Notes: generated by a model not told the origin, from the sequence alone. Positions 30,201-39,257 are shown, counted from the stretch's first letter. The stretch: 39,257 nucleotides of DNA from Tieghemiomyces parasiticus (GCA_027575765.1 JANBPT010000385.1:1-39257), one strand, 5' to 3'. Translations and numbers: made by a program.

Positions 30201-32429
30201 AAAATCCTGCAGTTGAAGTTCGTGGACGGCCTGGAGGTCAGCGTCGAGGAGGCGCACACCGCCGGGGTAGGCCTGGAGGACCAGGGTGGCGCCAGTCCAA
30301 GGGGTGACCCCGAGGGTGGGGCCGTCCGTGAATGCCCCCGTCCGGTCCAGTTGGGTCAAGGATTCGCTGGCGGTCAGGATGATCGTGCTGCTCGGGCGGG
30401 AGAGGAAAAGGTAACGATCATAAGTGTCGTCCAACTCGGCGCCGTAGTCCAGGTTGGAGGAGGTGTAGAGGGCCGGGGCGGTCAGGTCGCGGAGCCGAAC
30501 CGTCCACAGGCGGTCGAACCCCGGGAGGGCGAAAGAGGTGAGCAAACGCGGCCGGACAGCACGCTGGAGGACACTGAGCCCGCCGGATCGCTCGCTACCT
30601 GTTCCCAGAACCAGCTCAAGACGGCGGTCAAGCGTGACGGCATCATCGGTTCCCGCGGCCCCCACGCTAGCACAGGTAACGGGACCCAGGCCACAAAGCG
30701 TGTCACACACGCGGAAGCGGTAGTGGGCGTACCATTTAGTATTGGCGAAGGGATTGGCAAGGGCAGCGATAGCGGGGTGCGGACCGGACTGGGAATTGCC
30801 GCCACTGGGGGCGTAGAGGTCATCATCCCAGTCGTCGCCATTGGCATCAGCCTCTGGCTTCACGGCCGACTCCTGTGGTGATGACTTCGCACCGTCGTGG
30901 CCCTTAGCGGCCTTGTCCGTTATATCGTAGTTAAACTGGTGGGCACTACCTTTGGGCGGGACTTGGAACCGGATGAGAAGTGAGTCGCCTACGGCCGATC
31001 CGAGGAAGAGCAGGTCAGCGTTGAGCCGAGCAACGCACGCAGACACGGCGCTGCGGCCCACAATCACCAAACGCAGGTCTGAGACGCTCCGGCCATGGCT
31101 GAGGCAACGCACCAGGACGAGCCGACCGTCGCATAGGGTGAGCAGCAGGGTCTCTGGGTCAAGGAACACCGCCTGGCTGCGTTCCAGCGCTAAGGGCTCA
31201 GTTGTGGCCGTCGCGGTGGCGTCTTCAATGACCGCACGGGTCAGAGGGAATGCCGTGTAGGGCGCCATGAGACCCATAGAATTCACTGACACCCCCACCC
31301 CGGCCGACCCCTGGTCCAGGTGGATCACGGCGTTTGCAGCGATGACCATTACGCCGCCGGTCGGGGCCGGAGCAGCCACCAGCCGGAAGCAGTCGTAGGG
31401 CAGGTTACGGTGATGGTTGATGGCCGGGGCCGTCTTATTGGTCAGGTCGAGTGACAGGACCACCACGGCGCAAGTGTCACGACGGGTCTTGAGGTTACCT
31501 GTCCAGGTTACGTTGGGAGCCTCGTACAAGACGGCGAGAGTGGGTTCATAGTAGCCGTGGAGGAACGCAATGTCAATGACGTTTCGAATGGGCAAGTCGA
31601 GCGTGGCCAGGTCTAGGACGAAACTGGGGAAGTAGGGCCACTGGGCACGCGGGTGACCTTGGGCGTGATCGAACGACGCGGAGTTCTCCTCCAGACCGCG
31701 TTTTTGGGCGGGGTCATCCTCATCCAGTGGCACAGCGGCGTGCGGGGCCGCGGCGGGCTCGAACGCGCCCAATGCGTCTGCCTGGCGGAGCGGGAGTACG
31801 GCTAACCGATCGCGGTAGATCTGGAGCACGGCGCACCGGTGGGTCGGGTCCGTCACGACTCTAGGGGGCCAGGCAGACTCCAGGTAGTCTGCGCGGAATT
31901 CGTCACGTTCGTAGTAGTGTAGGGAAACGGTTACCAGCCGATGGCAAGTTGGGGCGTACTCCAGTAGCGCCATCTTGGCCTCGGTGAAGCCGACGAGCAG
32001 ACTCAACCGACCGTGTCGTTCGGTAGCCAGAGTTCGCACGAGGCACAGGGACGTCACCTCACCTTGGAGGGCGGTGGACCAGACCAGTCGCAGCCGCGGG
32101 GTCCCCGCCCCCGTGCCGCCGGTCAGAGCTGAGAGAGTGTGAAATTCTGATGAGTCCATATCGCGCTGGCCGAAGGCGTCCCCGGCAGGTTCAGCATCGA
32201 GTCCTAGCTCGTCGGACTGGTAAGTATAGGCGAACTCAGATCCATCTCGGGGCTGCAACCGCTGCGGGGGTACGCCTTCGAGATCGTGTTTGGAAACGGT
32301 GTAAACTTCAAGGAGGTTACCCTTGACAACAATCAGGTTGGTATCGTTTACGTTCGTGAATGAGCCCGTCGCACAGTGGTGGACGGCCGTGGCCGGGAGG
32401 ACCTCCTGGCAGATGGGATAGAGCGACAT
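27210..32429 (-). CDS. CFT1: Cleavage and polyadenylation factor subunit CFT1 (CPSF160)
   Basis: A single-exon gene for 1739 aa. CFT1/CPSF160 is the beta-propeller scaffold of the pre-mRNA 3'-end processing complex, holding the WDR33/Pfs2 and CPSF30/Yth1 subunits that read AAUAAA. The N terminus (NDTNLIVVKGNLLEVYTV) matches the MMS1/CPSF N-terminal propeller. Residues about 1349-1700 form the CPSF_A domain, with motifs such as NRYRLELVSP, VYVLDIIEVVPE, GASFVGFQD and HFLSYSPRHIQSFAG. It ends SQDIAYF. It is about 300 aa longer than human or fission-yeast proteins. The extra length is in acidic or Ser/Thr/Pro-rich inserts near 490-530, 860-905 and 1150-1215. No intron is needed to explain the frame. 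Confidence 0.95.
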   Translation of the reverse strand: MSLYPICQEVLPATAVHHCATGSFTNVNDTNLIVVKGNLLEVYTVSKHDLEGVPPQRLQPRDGSEFAYTYQSDELGLDAEPAGDAFGQRDMDSSEFHTLSALTGGTGAGTPRLRLVWSTALQGEVTSLCLVRTLATERHGRLSLLVGFTEAKMALLEYAPTCHRLVTVSLHYYERDEFRADYLESAWPPRVVTDPTHRCAVLQIYRDRLAVLPLRQADALGAFEPAAAPHAAVPLDEDDPAQKRGLEENSASFDHAQGHPRAQWPYFPSFVLDLATLDLPIRNVIDIAFLHGYYEPTLAVLYEAPNVTWTGNLKTRRDTCAVVVLSLDLTNKTAPAINHHRNLPYDCFRLVAAPAPTGGVMVIAANAVIHLDQGSAGVGVSVNSMGLMAPYTAFPLTRAVIEDATATATTEPLALERSQAVFLDPETLLLTLCDGRLVLVRCLSHGRSVSDLRLVIVGRSAVSACVARLNADLLFLGSAVGDSLLIRFQVPPKGSAHQFNYDITDKAAKGHDGAKSSPQESAVKPEADANGDDWDDDLYAPSGGNSQSGPHPAIAALANPFANTKWYAHYRFRVCDTLCGLGPVTCASVGAAGTDDAVTLDRRLELVLGTGSERSGGLSVLQRAVRPRLLTSFALPGFDRLWTVRLRDLTAPALYTSSNLDYGAELDDTYDRYLFLSRPSSTIILTASESLTQLDRTGAFTDGPTLGVTPWTGATLVLQAYPGGVRLLDADLQAVHELQLQDFTRSPTTTVTSCSLVDPYALLHLDDASVAVVTWDAAARRLRFLPLPSTFAQMVASAACLFGDTYNCLQYLRDLVPPNFDIARTFGLEDAAVVNPIISTMGADITQPATAIPTVPPLTLRPRDEEDEIDYDSMDEDPIYSPTLPTPTTAAVPNGPSRGGEDVNEFNVSNLQNTVSAASATRCWCFVVTRTGTLEIYALPGLQRVFSAPDFAQRPGVVADDALAAAFAAAPSTDSSGDPTTSTTSPINLLSAHAFGPTAADVYLCAVDAAHNATMYHGLSYTASEEDPLETVPFLNVANSRHAALVARSVPGLSDPQTALADSDRRPRLDERAVLARLALRFVKCPVPALQYAHDDHPGATLPDRAPATVTAFHNLQAYRGFFITGPRPVVAFVAPTNAHPYLHPVRLDQAALAEVETASGSDGAGTEPTTDRPASPGTADEPAEATGGNEEASAAVVNEAPQSDVTPTDMATAPFATGLTGFAPFHNPQCPHGFVLLDTAGRFHIGQLDPAFRYDFAWPLRHVPLGRTVHHLTYHPGLAQYCVATSRPFPFDLPGENEDDDMKIAEAIGAAAHRPGGAPLPLSPPRPSVTEPPAPRPADVSTQGMPPLVNRYRLELVSPLTWEVVDGYDMEPHDSVMDLKCLALKSRETVSGRKFYVTAGTCTVASEDRAAKGKVYVLDIIEVVPEPGRPQTGFKLKYVCHEKVSGPVTAVASVNGYLVVPAGPRVFAKELKDGRTLQSIAFIDLLLYVTSATAFKNFLVMGDVSKGASFVGFQDGPAELTMLGRDYLPMASVCGDFLVDDRASYFVVADAERNLHFLSYSPRHIQSFAGRKLLRRADFHLGCQVVAIQRLPGRAALTQLPATVISSGAAGGKPSAKNALTAKLPQKQSCLCFTETGAVYAVSTVPEKASKRLQRLYLHLVGTVPHVGGLNPRAYRLVPQAQRNNVNPSKGVVDATFLRQNLEQLPLVRRREMSHQVGTTFERVERDLAVVSQDIAYF

Positions 32430-32819
32430 GATGACGAGTGGCGGAGTAATGAAATTGGCAGGCCCGCGCCGGCCGGGTGTGGGATAGACAACGGGAATAA
32501 GATTGTGTTCGTCACAAAGAATGGCAATCTGAAGTGTGACAGGGGGGGGCGTGTGGCTGGAAGGTCTATTTAGGCTGCCTTCTAGAATTAAAGCTTTCGG
32601 ATGGGGTCAATGTGGTAGGTCTACGCGATGGTGGGTGAAATTAGGCCTTCGGGTATTGTATGGTAAGTCAATTATTTATTTGCGATCAAGGTACGCTGCT
32701 CACTAGCACACGTGTCGTGTACGCTGATTAAAATTTACGCACCAAAATATCGGCGCCTACGCCCACGAGTAAACCGACCATACCCGCTCTCCCTGCATCG
32801 CATCGGCCCCACTACCAGG
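32430..32819. other. Intergenic region, CFT1 promoter and EXO84 3' UTR
   Basis: Both flanking genes are on the minus strand. A minus-strand AATAAA lies at 32685-32690, 130 bases past the EXO84 stop. An 8-G run on the plus strand (32542-32549) sits about 115 bases upstream of the CFT1 ATG. Nothing else is recognisable. Confidence 0.6.
32685..32690 (-). terminator. Poly(A) signal AATAAA for EXO84
   Basis: Part of an AAATAAATAA string on the minus strand, 130 bases downstream of the EXO84 stop codon. It is the only AATAAA in the gap before CFT1. Confidence 0.45.
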
Positions 32820-35612
32820 CTATCCCACCTGGCCAAAGTCTGGGTACCCAGGCCCCATTGCTCCGATCGTCTCGGCGACGCGGGCGTCGTACCACGGTTT
32901 GGTCTTCATGGCCATGGTGCGATCCCGGTGTGTGCTGAAATACAGGCGCAGGGCCTTTTCGCACAGCTTATTGGCCACGGAGTTGGCGTTCTTGGTGACC
33001 CAAGGCCCGGCGACCCGTAGGAAGAAGTGGATGTCGAGTACCAGCTGTTGGACCCCGCGAGCACCGAAGGACCGGCGGCCCCCGGCGGTGTCCCAGCCGG
33101 CTGGGTCGGTCAGGTTATAAAAGAAACGCTCAATCACGGCGCCCAGCATAGCCTTCTTGTCAAGCGGGGCCCATGCGTCCAGAGCCCGACCGAGTTCGGT
33201 GAGCTCGCGCACTACTTCACGCATAGGGGTCGTGGGGCCGGCCGTGTCGGGGATGGCATCTGGGGCAGAGAAGTCCATGGTGGCGAACGAGTAGAGGACG
33301 GTGCTGGCGTATTGGCTCTTGCGGTGGCAAAATACCTCTTGGATAGTGCGTGGAAATGTATCGAGGCGGACTCGCAGGTTGTCAAAGTCCACGGCTGGTC
33401 GGTGGTAGAGCTGACCGAATTCGTGGGCCAGGCGCGGGATCACCGTCTGAACTAAGAGCCGGCCGTTAATGATGACGGCAAAGCACTTGGTGTCACTGGC
33501 CTCCGGGTCCCGACAGAGCGTGAGCAGCTGTTTTAGCGTGCTCTCCACCAGGCCCGAGGTAGAGGCGATAATTTGACCGTAGAGGGTCTCGCGCGCGATG
33601 CACCGCACCTCGCGTAGAAACTCGCAGACGGCCGATTCGAATGCGTAGAGGCTGCTGGCGAGCCACCTCTCAGGCTCGGCGTTGGGGTCGGCCTCCCGGC
33701 CTCCGCCCAGTACGAGAAAGTCGTCGTGGCGGACCGCCTTGGCTACCTGGGTTGCGCACTGGCTCTCACATCGGGCCACCACCTCGGCCAGATCCCGCGC
33801 AAACTCCTGCTCCAGCATAAAGTTGAGGTCAAGCCCCGAGTACATGAGCACGCTCATCTCGCGCTCAGTACTATCAAGACAGCTGGCGATGACCGGCAGG
33901 CGCTGCAGACTGTGAAAGACCTGGCGGCGGAAGATGTCGGCATAGACGGCCAGCTCCTCACGGACCCAACGGATCAGGCCCGACGTCATGTCCGGTTCGG
34001 CAAAGCACTCGGCGTACCAACTACAAGTGTTGCGGATGAGGTTGAAGAAGATGATGGCCAGTTCGCGGATGTGAAGTTCCGTACTGCCTTCAAGTTTGAG
34101 CTGGCGGGCGCGGTGGCGGATGGTGGCACTCCGGGCCGCCAGGAACACGTTCTTGGCCTCTACGGCCTGATCGAGGCGGACCAGCCACCGTACGCCCTGG
34201 ACCACCCGGGCTTTGGGGACATTCGGGAGGGACAGGTCACTGATGATCCAGGTGGCCAGGTCAGCTTGGCGCTGACGGATGACCCTGGTGAGCCGCTGCA
34301 CGGTATGTGACTGGTCGGCAGCAGGCGGGGAGAGCCGACGGGCCTGCTCGACGAGCTTGACCGCCGCATCAAAGTCGCGGTGGGCAATACGTACGTCCAA
34401 CTCATCGCCTAGGCGTTCTAGTTGAGCGGTCAGGTCTTCGTTGTCCTCCTTGACAAATACAGCACGGCCACCTAGAGTGGCCGCCGTGACCTTGCGGTCA
34501 CCAGGGGCGCCGCCCGTATCAACGAAGGCACCTGCTGCCTGCTTACCCATGGTGACCAGATCGCGCTTAGCCTCGGCCGATCCACAGTAGAAGAGAAACA
34601 CTTCGGCCTGGCGTACAATCTTGACGGCGTGGGTGAGGTCGCGGGTATCCTGGAGGTCCACCAGGGTAATGTCGGCTAAGGCCCAACACTTGTCGGCCAC
34701 TAACACTGGCTTAGATCCCTTGGTGCGCTTGCGGCGGGCGGCCACGAGTAGACTGTCGTTGAGTAAAATGAGGCTAACGCTCTGTTTGAATTGGTAGGTG
34801 GTGGGGTTGAGCTCGCGTAGGCCGTGATATTCAGTCACGACGTGACGGTGCGGGTGGAAGGGCAGGAACCGCTGAGAGTCCTCGACCGTATTGTACAAGC
34901 TGGTCATCTGGGCCTGGAATAGGGCCTGTTGGTCAGCCACCGAGTTGCGGAGGGTACGCCGCCTTTGCAGCTTGGCTGTCGCCGCCGATGACGAAAGGGT
35001 AGGATCACCTGACGGGGTCGCCGCCGAGGTAGCAGTCGTGGACAGCGCGCCCTTGCCCACGTCACTGGTTAGGTCCTCCCCTATGACCTTCATTTCGGAG
35101 AGCAGGTCCTTGAGCAAGAACATGTCCGTCTCGAGCTTCATCATCTCCTTGGCTATCTCAATGAACTCTGGGTAGGTCCTGTACACGTTGCGACGCAGGG
35201 CGGCGTCAGCGGCCTGCTTGGCCTTGTCCAGATGCGCTAGCAGGGTGCGAATGTCTTTCTCATTCGTCGATTTGAGGCTGCGCGCCAGGTAGGCCTTGGG
35301 GTCGAACCCAGCCTCGGCAAACTCGTGGAGGAAGCGGTGGTTCCACGTCACTCCCGCGTCGACCAAGGCATTAGGTAGCGGGGAGCCGTTTGCGGGGGGG
35401 CCACCCGCGCCGCTCAGGGTGGTGTAGCCGCCGAGGCTGCCCTGGTGGCTGAGGGCCGGGGACTGCAGGTGACTTGTCTCCAGCCGCCGGATGATTTGCA
35501 CGCTGCCGGCCTTGGAGATGGACTTGGGAACCGGGAAGGCCCGGCTGCCTTGCTTGCGTAGGCGCGACACGCCCTTGGGCATCGGCGAACTGATGGTATT
35601 TTTGCGAATCAT
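32820..35612 (-). CDS. EXO84: Exocyst complex component EXO84
   Basis: A single-exon gene for 930 aa. EXO84 is one of eight exocyst subunits that tether secretory vesicles to the plasma membrane. After a basic, probably disordered N terminus, residues about 75-170 form the Vps51/EXO84 helical region (FDPKAYLARSLKSTNEKDI, then YPEFIEIAKEMMKLETDMFLL). A PH domain covers about 238-365 (HHVVTEYHGL-type entry, SVSLILLNDSLLVAARRK, VFLFYCGSAEAKRDL). The C-terminal half is the EXO84 helical bundle (MTSGLIRWVREELAVYADIF). The length is close to filamentous fungal homologs. The start MIRKN is the first ATG of the frame. Confidence 0.94.
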   Translation of the reverse strand: MIRKNTISSPMPKGVSRLRKQGSRAFPVPKSISKAGSVQIIRRLETSHLQSPALSHQGSLGGYTTLSGAGGPPANGSPLPNALVDAGVTWNHRFLHEFAEAGFDPKAYLARSLKSTNEKDIRTLLAHLDKAKQAADAALRRNVYRTYPEFIEIAKEMMKLETDMFLLKDLLSEMKVIGEDLTSDVGKGALSTTATSAATPSGDPTLSSSAATAKLQRRRTLRNSVADQQALFQAQMTSLYNTVEDSQRFLPFHPHRHVVTEYHGLRELNPTTYQFKQSVSLILLNDSLLVAARRKRTKGSKPVLVADKCWALADITLVDLQDTRDLTHAVKIVRQAEVFLFYCGSAEAKRDLVTMGKQAAGAFVDTGGAPGDRKVTAATLGGRAVFVKEDNEDLTAQLERLGDELDVRIAHRDFDAAVKLVEQARRLSPPAADQSHTVQRLTRVIRQRQADLATWIISDLSLPNVPKARVVQGVRWLVRLDQAVEAKNVFLAARSATIRHRARQLKLEGSTELHIRELAIIFFNLIRNTCSWYAECFAEPDMTSGLIRWVREELAVYADIFRRQVFHSLQRLPVIASCLDSTEREMSVLMYSGLDLNFMLEQEFARDLAEVVARCESQCATQVAKAVRHDDFLVLGGGREADPNAEPERWLASSLYAFESAVCEFLREVRCIARETLYGQIIASTSGLVESTLKQLLTLCRDPEASDTKCFAVIINGRLLVQTVIPRLAHEFGQLYHRPAVDFDNLRVRLDTFPRTIQEVFCHRKSQYASTVLYSFATMDFSAPDAIPDTAGPTTPMREVVRELTELGRALDAWAPLDKKAMLGAVIERFFYNLTDPAGWDTAGGRRSFGARGVQQLVLDIHFFLRVAGPWVTKNANSVANKLCEKALRLYFSTHRDRTMAMKTKPWYDARVAETIGAMGPGYPDFGQVG

Positions 35613-36165
35613 GGCCGTAACATAGATGCGTTGGGGAGGGTAGAGGAGAAGGAGGGTGGGGCCGGAATGTGGTCAGAGGCGGCGCGAATCAGATGCCGGT
35701 CGGTGTGAAGCGCCTGGTATGGGGAGGGGCAGTCAAGTGAAACCAGGGTGGCTGTCATAAGCGGCGGTGGCCCGTGGTAGTCACGCCAATGAGTCCCAGG
35801 GACCCAAAAAATAAGTAGGCTTTGATGCCTCCTGCTAGTTTAATCGCCCGCTTATGGTGGGCGGACATTTAATATCAATTCGACTCTGTGGGGCGGGGTA
35901 ACTCCGACAAACTATGGCAGCGGCGCTACCTGGGACCATTGAGGTTGATCCGACAACCTTGCACCGCAGACTGCTTTCAGTTTGGCCCCATCCCCCCTAC
36001 TATGACCATAGGACGTATGACACGCAGTTTCACCAGCTAGCCGGGATCCGCTCGTGAGAGTCGCCGCCTCAAGGGAGATGCTTTACTGCAGGAAAAACAA
36101 AAAAAACATTATTCGAAGCCTAGGAATACACAAATTACGCGGCCGGCTTCTGCCGGTCATCGTAC
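35613..36165. other. Intergenic region between EXO84 5' end and PSF1 3' end
   Basis: The first 60 bases are purine-rich on the plus strand, giving a CT-rich leader before the EXO84 ATG. The right end holds the PSF1 3' UTR; there is a T-rich minus-strand stretch at 36088-36112 but no exact AATAAA. No gene is visible. Confidence 0.55.
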
Positions 36166-36756
36166 CTAACCGTCGATGTGTTGGAGCAGCCCCCTACTGA
36201 CGAGGTGATCCACATCAGTGCGTTTAACGTGGTGCTGACTGTTTTTAGACAACAATAGAGATCCGTTTTCCAGTTGAACCTCCCCGCAGTCCTGGAGCAC
36301 CCGGACCTCGATGTACAGATCCTTAGGCGGAAGATCTGACACGGTCAGGTCCAGGTCGATGAACGGCGCCTTGTACGTGTTTACAGCCAGGGCGTACCCG
36401 CTGAAGAAGTCGAGTTCGGCAGGGGAGAGCTGCGGCTTGATCTCCTCAGGCACCCCGCCGACCTGCCAAAAGACGTTCTGGAGGAACCGGAGGCGCTGGG
36501 CCTGGTAGGCCAGGAGGCAGCGCTTGTTGCGTTTGACGGTGGCGTGCTTAACCGCCAGTTGGGCGGCGACTGACCGGGTGTCGGCGTCGGGCTCGTCGCG
36601 GATGGTCTCGAGGGACTGTAGCAGGGTCTCCAGTTCGCCCATGATGTGTCGGGTTTCGCGGCAGAGGTGATGCACCAGGGCTTCGTTGTACATGGGCAGG
36701 TGCGCCTGCGTGCGCTTCGTCTCCAGCGCGAGTTTGTAGGCGGAATCCCCCAACAT
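36166..36756 (-). CDS. PSF1: GINS complex subunit PSF1
   Basis: A single-exon gene for 196 aa, the same length as human GINS1. PSF1 with PSF2, PSF3 and SLD5 forms GINS, which joins CDC45 and MCM2-7 in the replicative helicase. The start MLGDSAYKLALETKR and LPMYNEALVHHL match the PSF1 N terminus. KRNKRCLLAYQAQRLRFLQ is the conserved helix of the A domain. The C-terminal B domain (residues about 143-196) has PPKDLYIEVRVLQDCGEV and SLLLSKNSQHHV. The frame is open for 15 codons upstream but only from a TTG, so the ATG at 36756 is chosen; it also gives the family length. Confidence 0.95.
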   Translation of the reverse strand: MLGDSAYKLALETKRTQAHLPMYNEALVHHLCRETRHIMGELETLLQSLETIRDEPDADTRSVAAQLAVKHATVKRNKRCLLAYQAQRLRFLQNVFWQVGGVPEEIKPQLSPAELDFFSGYALAVNTYKAPFIDLDLTVSDLPPKDLYIEVRVLQDCGEVQLENGSLLLSKNSQHHVKRTDVDHLVSRGLLQHIDG

Positions 36757-37175
36757 GGTGCGAATGCGAGGGCGAAGATGCCTAAAGAAAAAGCGACGCA
36801 AGGTGGGGGCAGAGGACGGGGTCGTGTTTTACGATGGTGGAAGGAATGTAAACAACGCTGTAGGGAATGGGCGGGGTACTTTAGCTGGCGACCGAACGGG
36901 AAGGCGTTGCCAACGGTATCACCCGGAGTTGATTTAGCCTGGGCGCTAGGACATCAAGGCCACGGGCTCGATGGTAGTATCACTTCTGGTCTGCTCCGCT
37001 CTCTCCGCGCCGTCCTCTACCTGCTCCATACTCTCATATTTTTACCTCCCAGTGGAGGCCCTGTAACCGTACTCGACATTTCCAGTACCAATCGACTGGA
37101 GGCCTTTGTGTATTGATTTCTTTACTGTCAATTTGATGAGACTAACTAATAATCTATTGCCCTGAGGTTCATCGA
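36757..37175. other. Intergenic region between PSF1 5' end and COG4 3' end
   Basis: It should hold the PSF1 promoter at its left and the COG4 3' UTR at its right. No AATAAA is seen on the minus strand near the COG4 stop. A plus-strand frame of about 156 codons overlaps it but begins inside PSF1 on the opposite strand and matches nothing. Confidence 0.55.
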
Positions 37176-39257
37176 TTACAGCCGCAAGCTCTTGACCCGG
37201 ACAGCGTCCAAGTCCAACCGGTTAAGTAGCAGCCCGCAGAACTCGTCGGCCGACAGATACATGGCCTGCGCCAGATGGTTGGCCTGCCACAGTTCCTCGG
37301 CATCTTCTACCTGTTCCAGGGTGAGCACGTCGGCCATCTGGCCCAATTTAGCAAATTTATCGCGTAAGGGTGTCTCGCTATACAACGCAAAGTGCTGCTG
37401 GAGTACGCGCAGGTCACTGTCGAAGCAGAACGCACCCAGTAAGTTGAATTTAGACAGCCCCACCGCCTTCTCCCAGTCAGCCACGAGGTAGTCCAGGGCC
37501 GTGGCGAGGTAAAGGTCGAGGTTGGCTGGGGTGAGGCGGGCCTGGAGGGCCACCGCAACGGCGTTGAATTTCATCACGAAGCGTTGGACGAAGAGGTTAT
37601 CATTCTTGACGTCCATGTACTCTTCGTCGCTCAGGACGTACTTAATGTCGCGGTAGGACTCCTGCAAGATGGTCCGCATGACCGGCCGCGCCGTGATTAA
37701 GGCAAACTGCTCCAATAGGCTGCGACTCAGTTGGCCCAAGCGCAGCTCCACCGCCGCCAGCTCCCCCAGGGCGTCCTGAACCCCGCGTATTGCCGCGGCT
37801 GGGTGTGGTGCCCAGATCGGGTTGACCTCCGGGTCGATTCCCCGGCGGAGCTCGGCCACAAGCTTGCCCATGTACCGCGCCGCGGTCTCGAAGTTGTTGA
37901 GCGCCACCGCGACCCGCTGGTTGCGCACACCCACGTCAGCAAAAGCAGGCAGAGGGGTGCCATCTGGGTGCGCCGGCAGGGTGTGCACGTTATGTTTGGT
38001 AAGGGTGAGGTTACCGTGCGAGGCCGCAGGGGTAGTATTGGCCGGGGATGCCGGGAGCAGGCGCTGCAGGTACGGCACAAATCGGTGGGTCGAGAGAGTC
38101 TGGACGGTGTATATGACATTCTTGAAAGCCGTCGGTTGCGCAGTGGCCAATGCACGCTGCAAGGACCGTTTAGCCACGAAGAAGTAGTCGTCCACGCCAG
38201 CGCTCACCAGAGCATCCGGTTCAGTCTCCTCCAGGGCCAATGCCAGGCGGGCGGTGTAACGCAATATGAAGTTCTCCAGGGCGATATAGGCGGCCGAGAG
38301 GTGCTCGACCGCGGAGGGCAACGGGCTGGTACGAATGAGACCGGCCTCGTTGAATAGCAGGGCTGGGTCGTCATTAAGGTAAACCGCGTGCACACTGGCC
38401 CCTGCCGACACGATAATTTCAACTTCGGGGGCAGCCCTTGACTCGAGGAACCGCATGTACAAGGTAATGCGCTGCACGATCAACGAGAGTTCCGTCAGCA
38501 AAGGATGCAAAGGCTTGATGTCCACGGCGGGTTCTTCGCGGTGGGCACCGGTCCCCGGCCCTGCGGTAGAGGCCGTGGGGGCCAAACCGTCTACGAGACT
38601 TCGTGTCAGAGACGCAGGTAGGCCGTCATCACGGCGTGCAGGGTGGCCTCGCTTCCCAGGGATCGGTGAACCGAGTTTCCCATTACGGTTCGAGTGGTCC
38701 TCGTAGTCGCGGATGTCGGCGAGCTAAGTGGATGAGGCGGACCGGGAGAGGGCGAAGGGAAGTGGGTAAGTAGGGCTTTTTTATATGGTCTAGCAACGGA
38801 TGGACTTCGCAAGGTTTTCAGGCTCATTGTCTATCAGAGGCGCTGCCAGACTTAGACTGACTGAGTTTACCACTCGCTGGATGCCATCGGATGGGCATTG
38901 TGCTCTTACCTGCCGGTCCAGAGAAATATCCTCCTTGAAGGTCTCGAGCAGCCGGCACACGCGGCTGTCGATATCACGTTGGAGATACTGGATGACACGA
39001 ACCATTTTACCGGGTCCGTAGTGGGTCTCCACGACGGGAAAGTGATTATCGACAATACGCGCCACGGACTCGAAGAGTTGGGTGAGACGGGCAACTGTAC
39101 GTCCACGTTCTGAAGGGGCGCCCCCCGCTTGGGGCGCGCTTCGAGCCGTGAGCTGCTGGGCCAGCGTGGCGCACAGGAAAGCCGAGTACCGGTCTAGGCC
39201 GGCGTTCTCCTGTTTGAGTAGTGGGAACAGTTTGAAACACTGGCTAATGGTGCGAGT
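37176..39257 (-). CDS. COG4: Conserved oligomeric Golgi complex subunit COG4, 5' end cut by window edge
   Basis: COG4 is a lobe A subunit of the COG tether, needed for retrograde traffic within the Golgi and SNARE binding. Two exons are seen (minus): 38910-39257, open at the edge, and 37176-38723, joined by a GTAAGA...TAG intron of 186 bases in phase 0. Together they give 631 aa; since human COG4 has 785, roughly the first 150 residues are missing. The first exon reads ARIVDNHFPVVETHYGPGKM and VIQYLQRDID, a COG4 signature. The second has LTELSLIVQRITLYMRFLES, DDYFFVAKRSLQRALATAQ and ends with LLNRLDLDAVRVKSLRL, the conserved C terminus. A linker rich in Ser, Pro and Arg lies just after the intron. 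Confidence 0.94.

Overview
The window is a gene-dense nuclear segment of a GC-rich fungus. It carries thirteen recognisable housekeeping genes, many split by GT-AG introns. Every gene has a clear eukaryotic family. The dCMP deaminase has the P-loop-like N-terminal domain typical of fungal Dcd1, and a complex I subunit (NDUFA8) is kept. Long introns, pyrimidine-rich leaders, several intron-rich small genes and protein sequences far from Ascomycota models suggest an early-diverging lineage (Zoopagomycota-like). That placement is an inference from style, not a phylogenetic result.

Left third (1-13432): dCMP deaminase DCD1 (minus, 5 exons), a CUE-domain ubiquitin-binding protein (minus), NDUFA8 (minus, 3 exons), the cohesion loader subunit DCC1 (plus, 1 exon) and the 40S biogenesis factor LTV1 (minus, 8 exons). 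NDUFA8 and DCC1 are divergent; DCC1 and LTV1 converge with a 227-base gap.

Middle (14722-26732): the HOPS subunit VPS39 (minus, 1 exon) is divergent from alpha-COP (COPA/RET1, plus, 5 exons). It is followed by the nucleoporin/SEA subunit SEH1 (plus, 3 exons) and, convergently, by the tiny ER-Golgi protein YOS1 (minus, 3 exons).

Right third (27210-39257): five minus-strand genes in a row, CFT1/CPSF160 (1 exon), EXO84 (1 exon), the GINS subunit PSF1 (1 exon) and COG4 (2 exons seen, 5' end off the window edge), preceded by YOS1. Six of the thirteen genes (VPS39, COPA, SEH1, YOS1, EXO84, COG4) work in membrane traffic or vacuole/TORC1 signalling, and three (DCD1, DCC1, PSF1) in dNTP supply or the replication fork.

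I found no transposon, rRNA, tRNA, CRISPR array or dedicated accessory system. The points worth a second look are an in-frame alternative splice acceptor in SEH1, a cluster of inverted repeats that encloses the CFT1 poly(A) signals, an orphan short ORF framed by a TATA box and a poly(A) signal, intergenic G-tracts, and unusually long introns for a fungus. Exon boundaries were worked out by hand from reading frame, GT/AG sites and family conservation; there is no transcript evidence.
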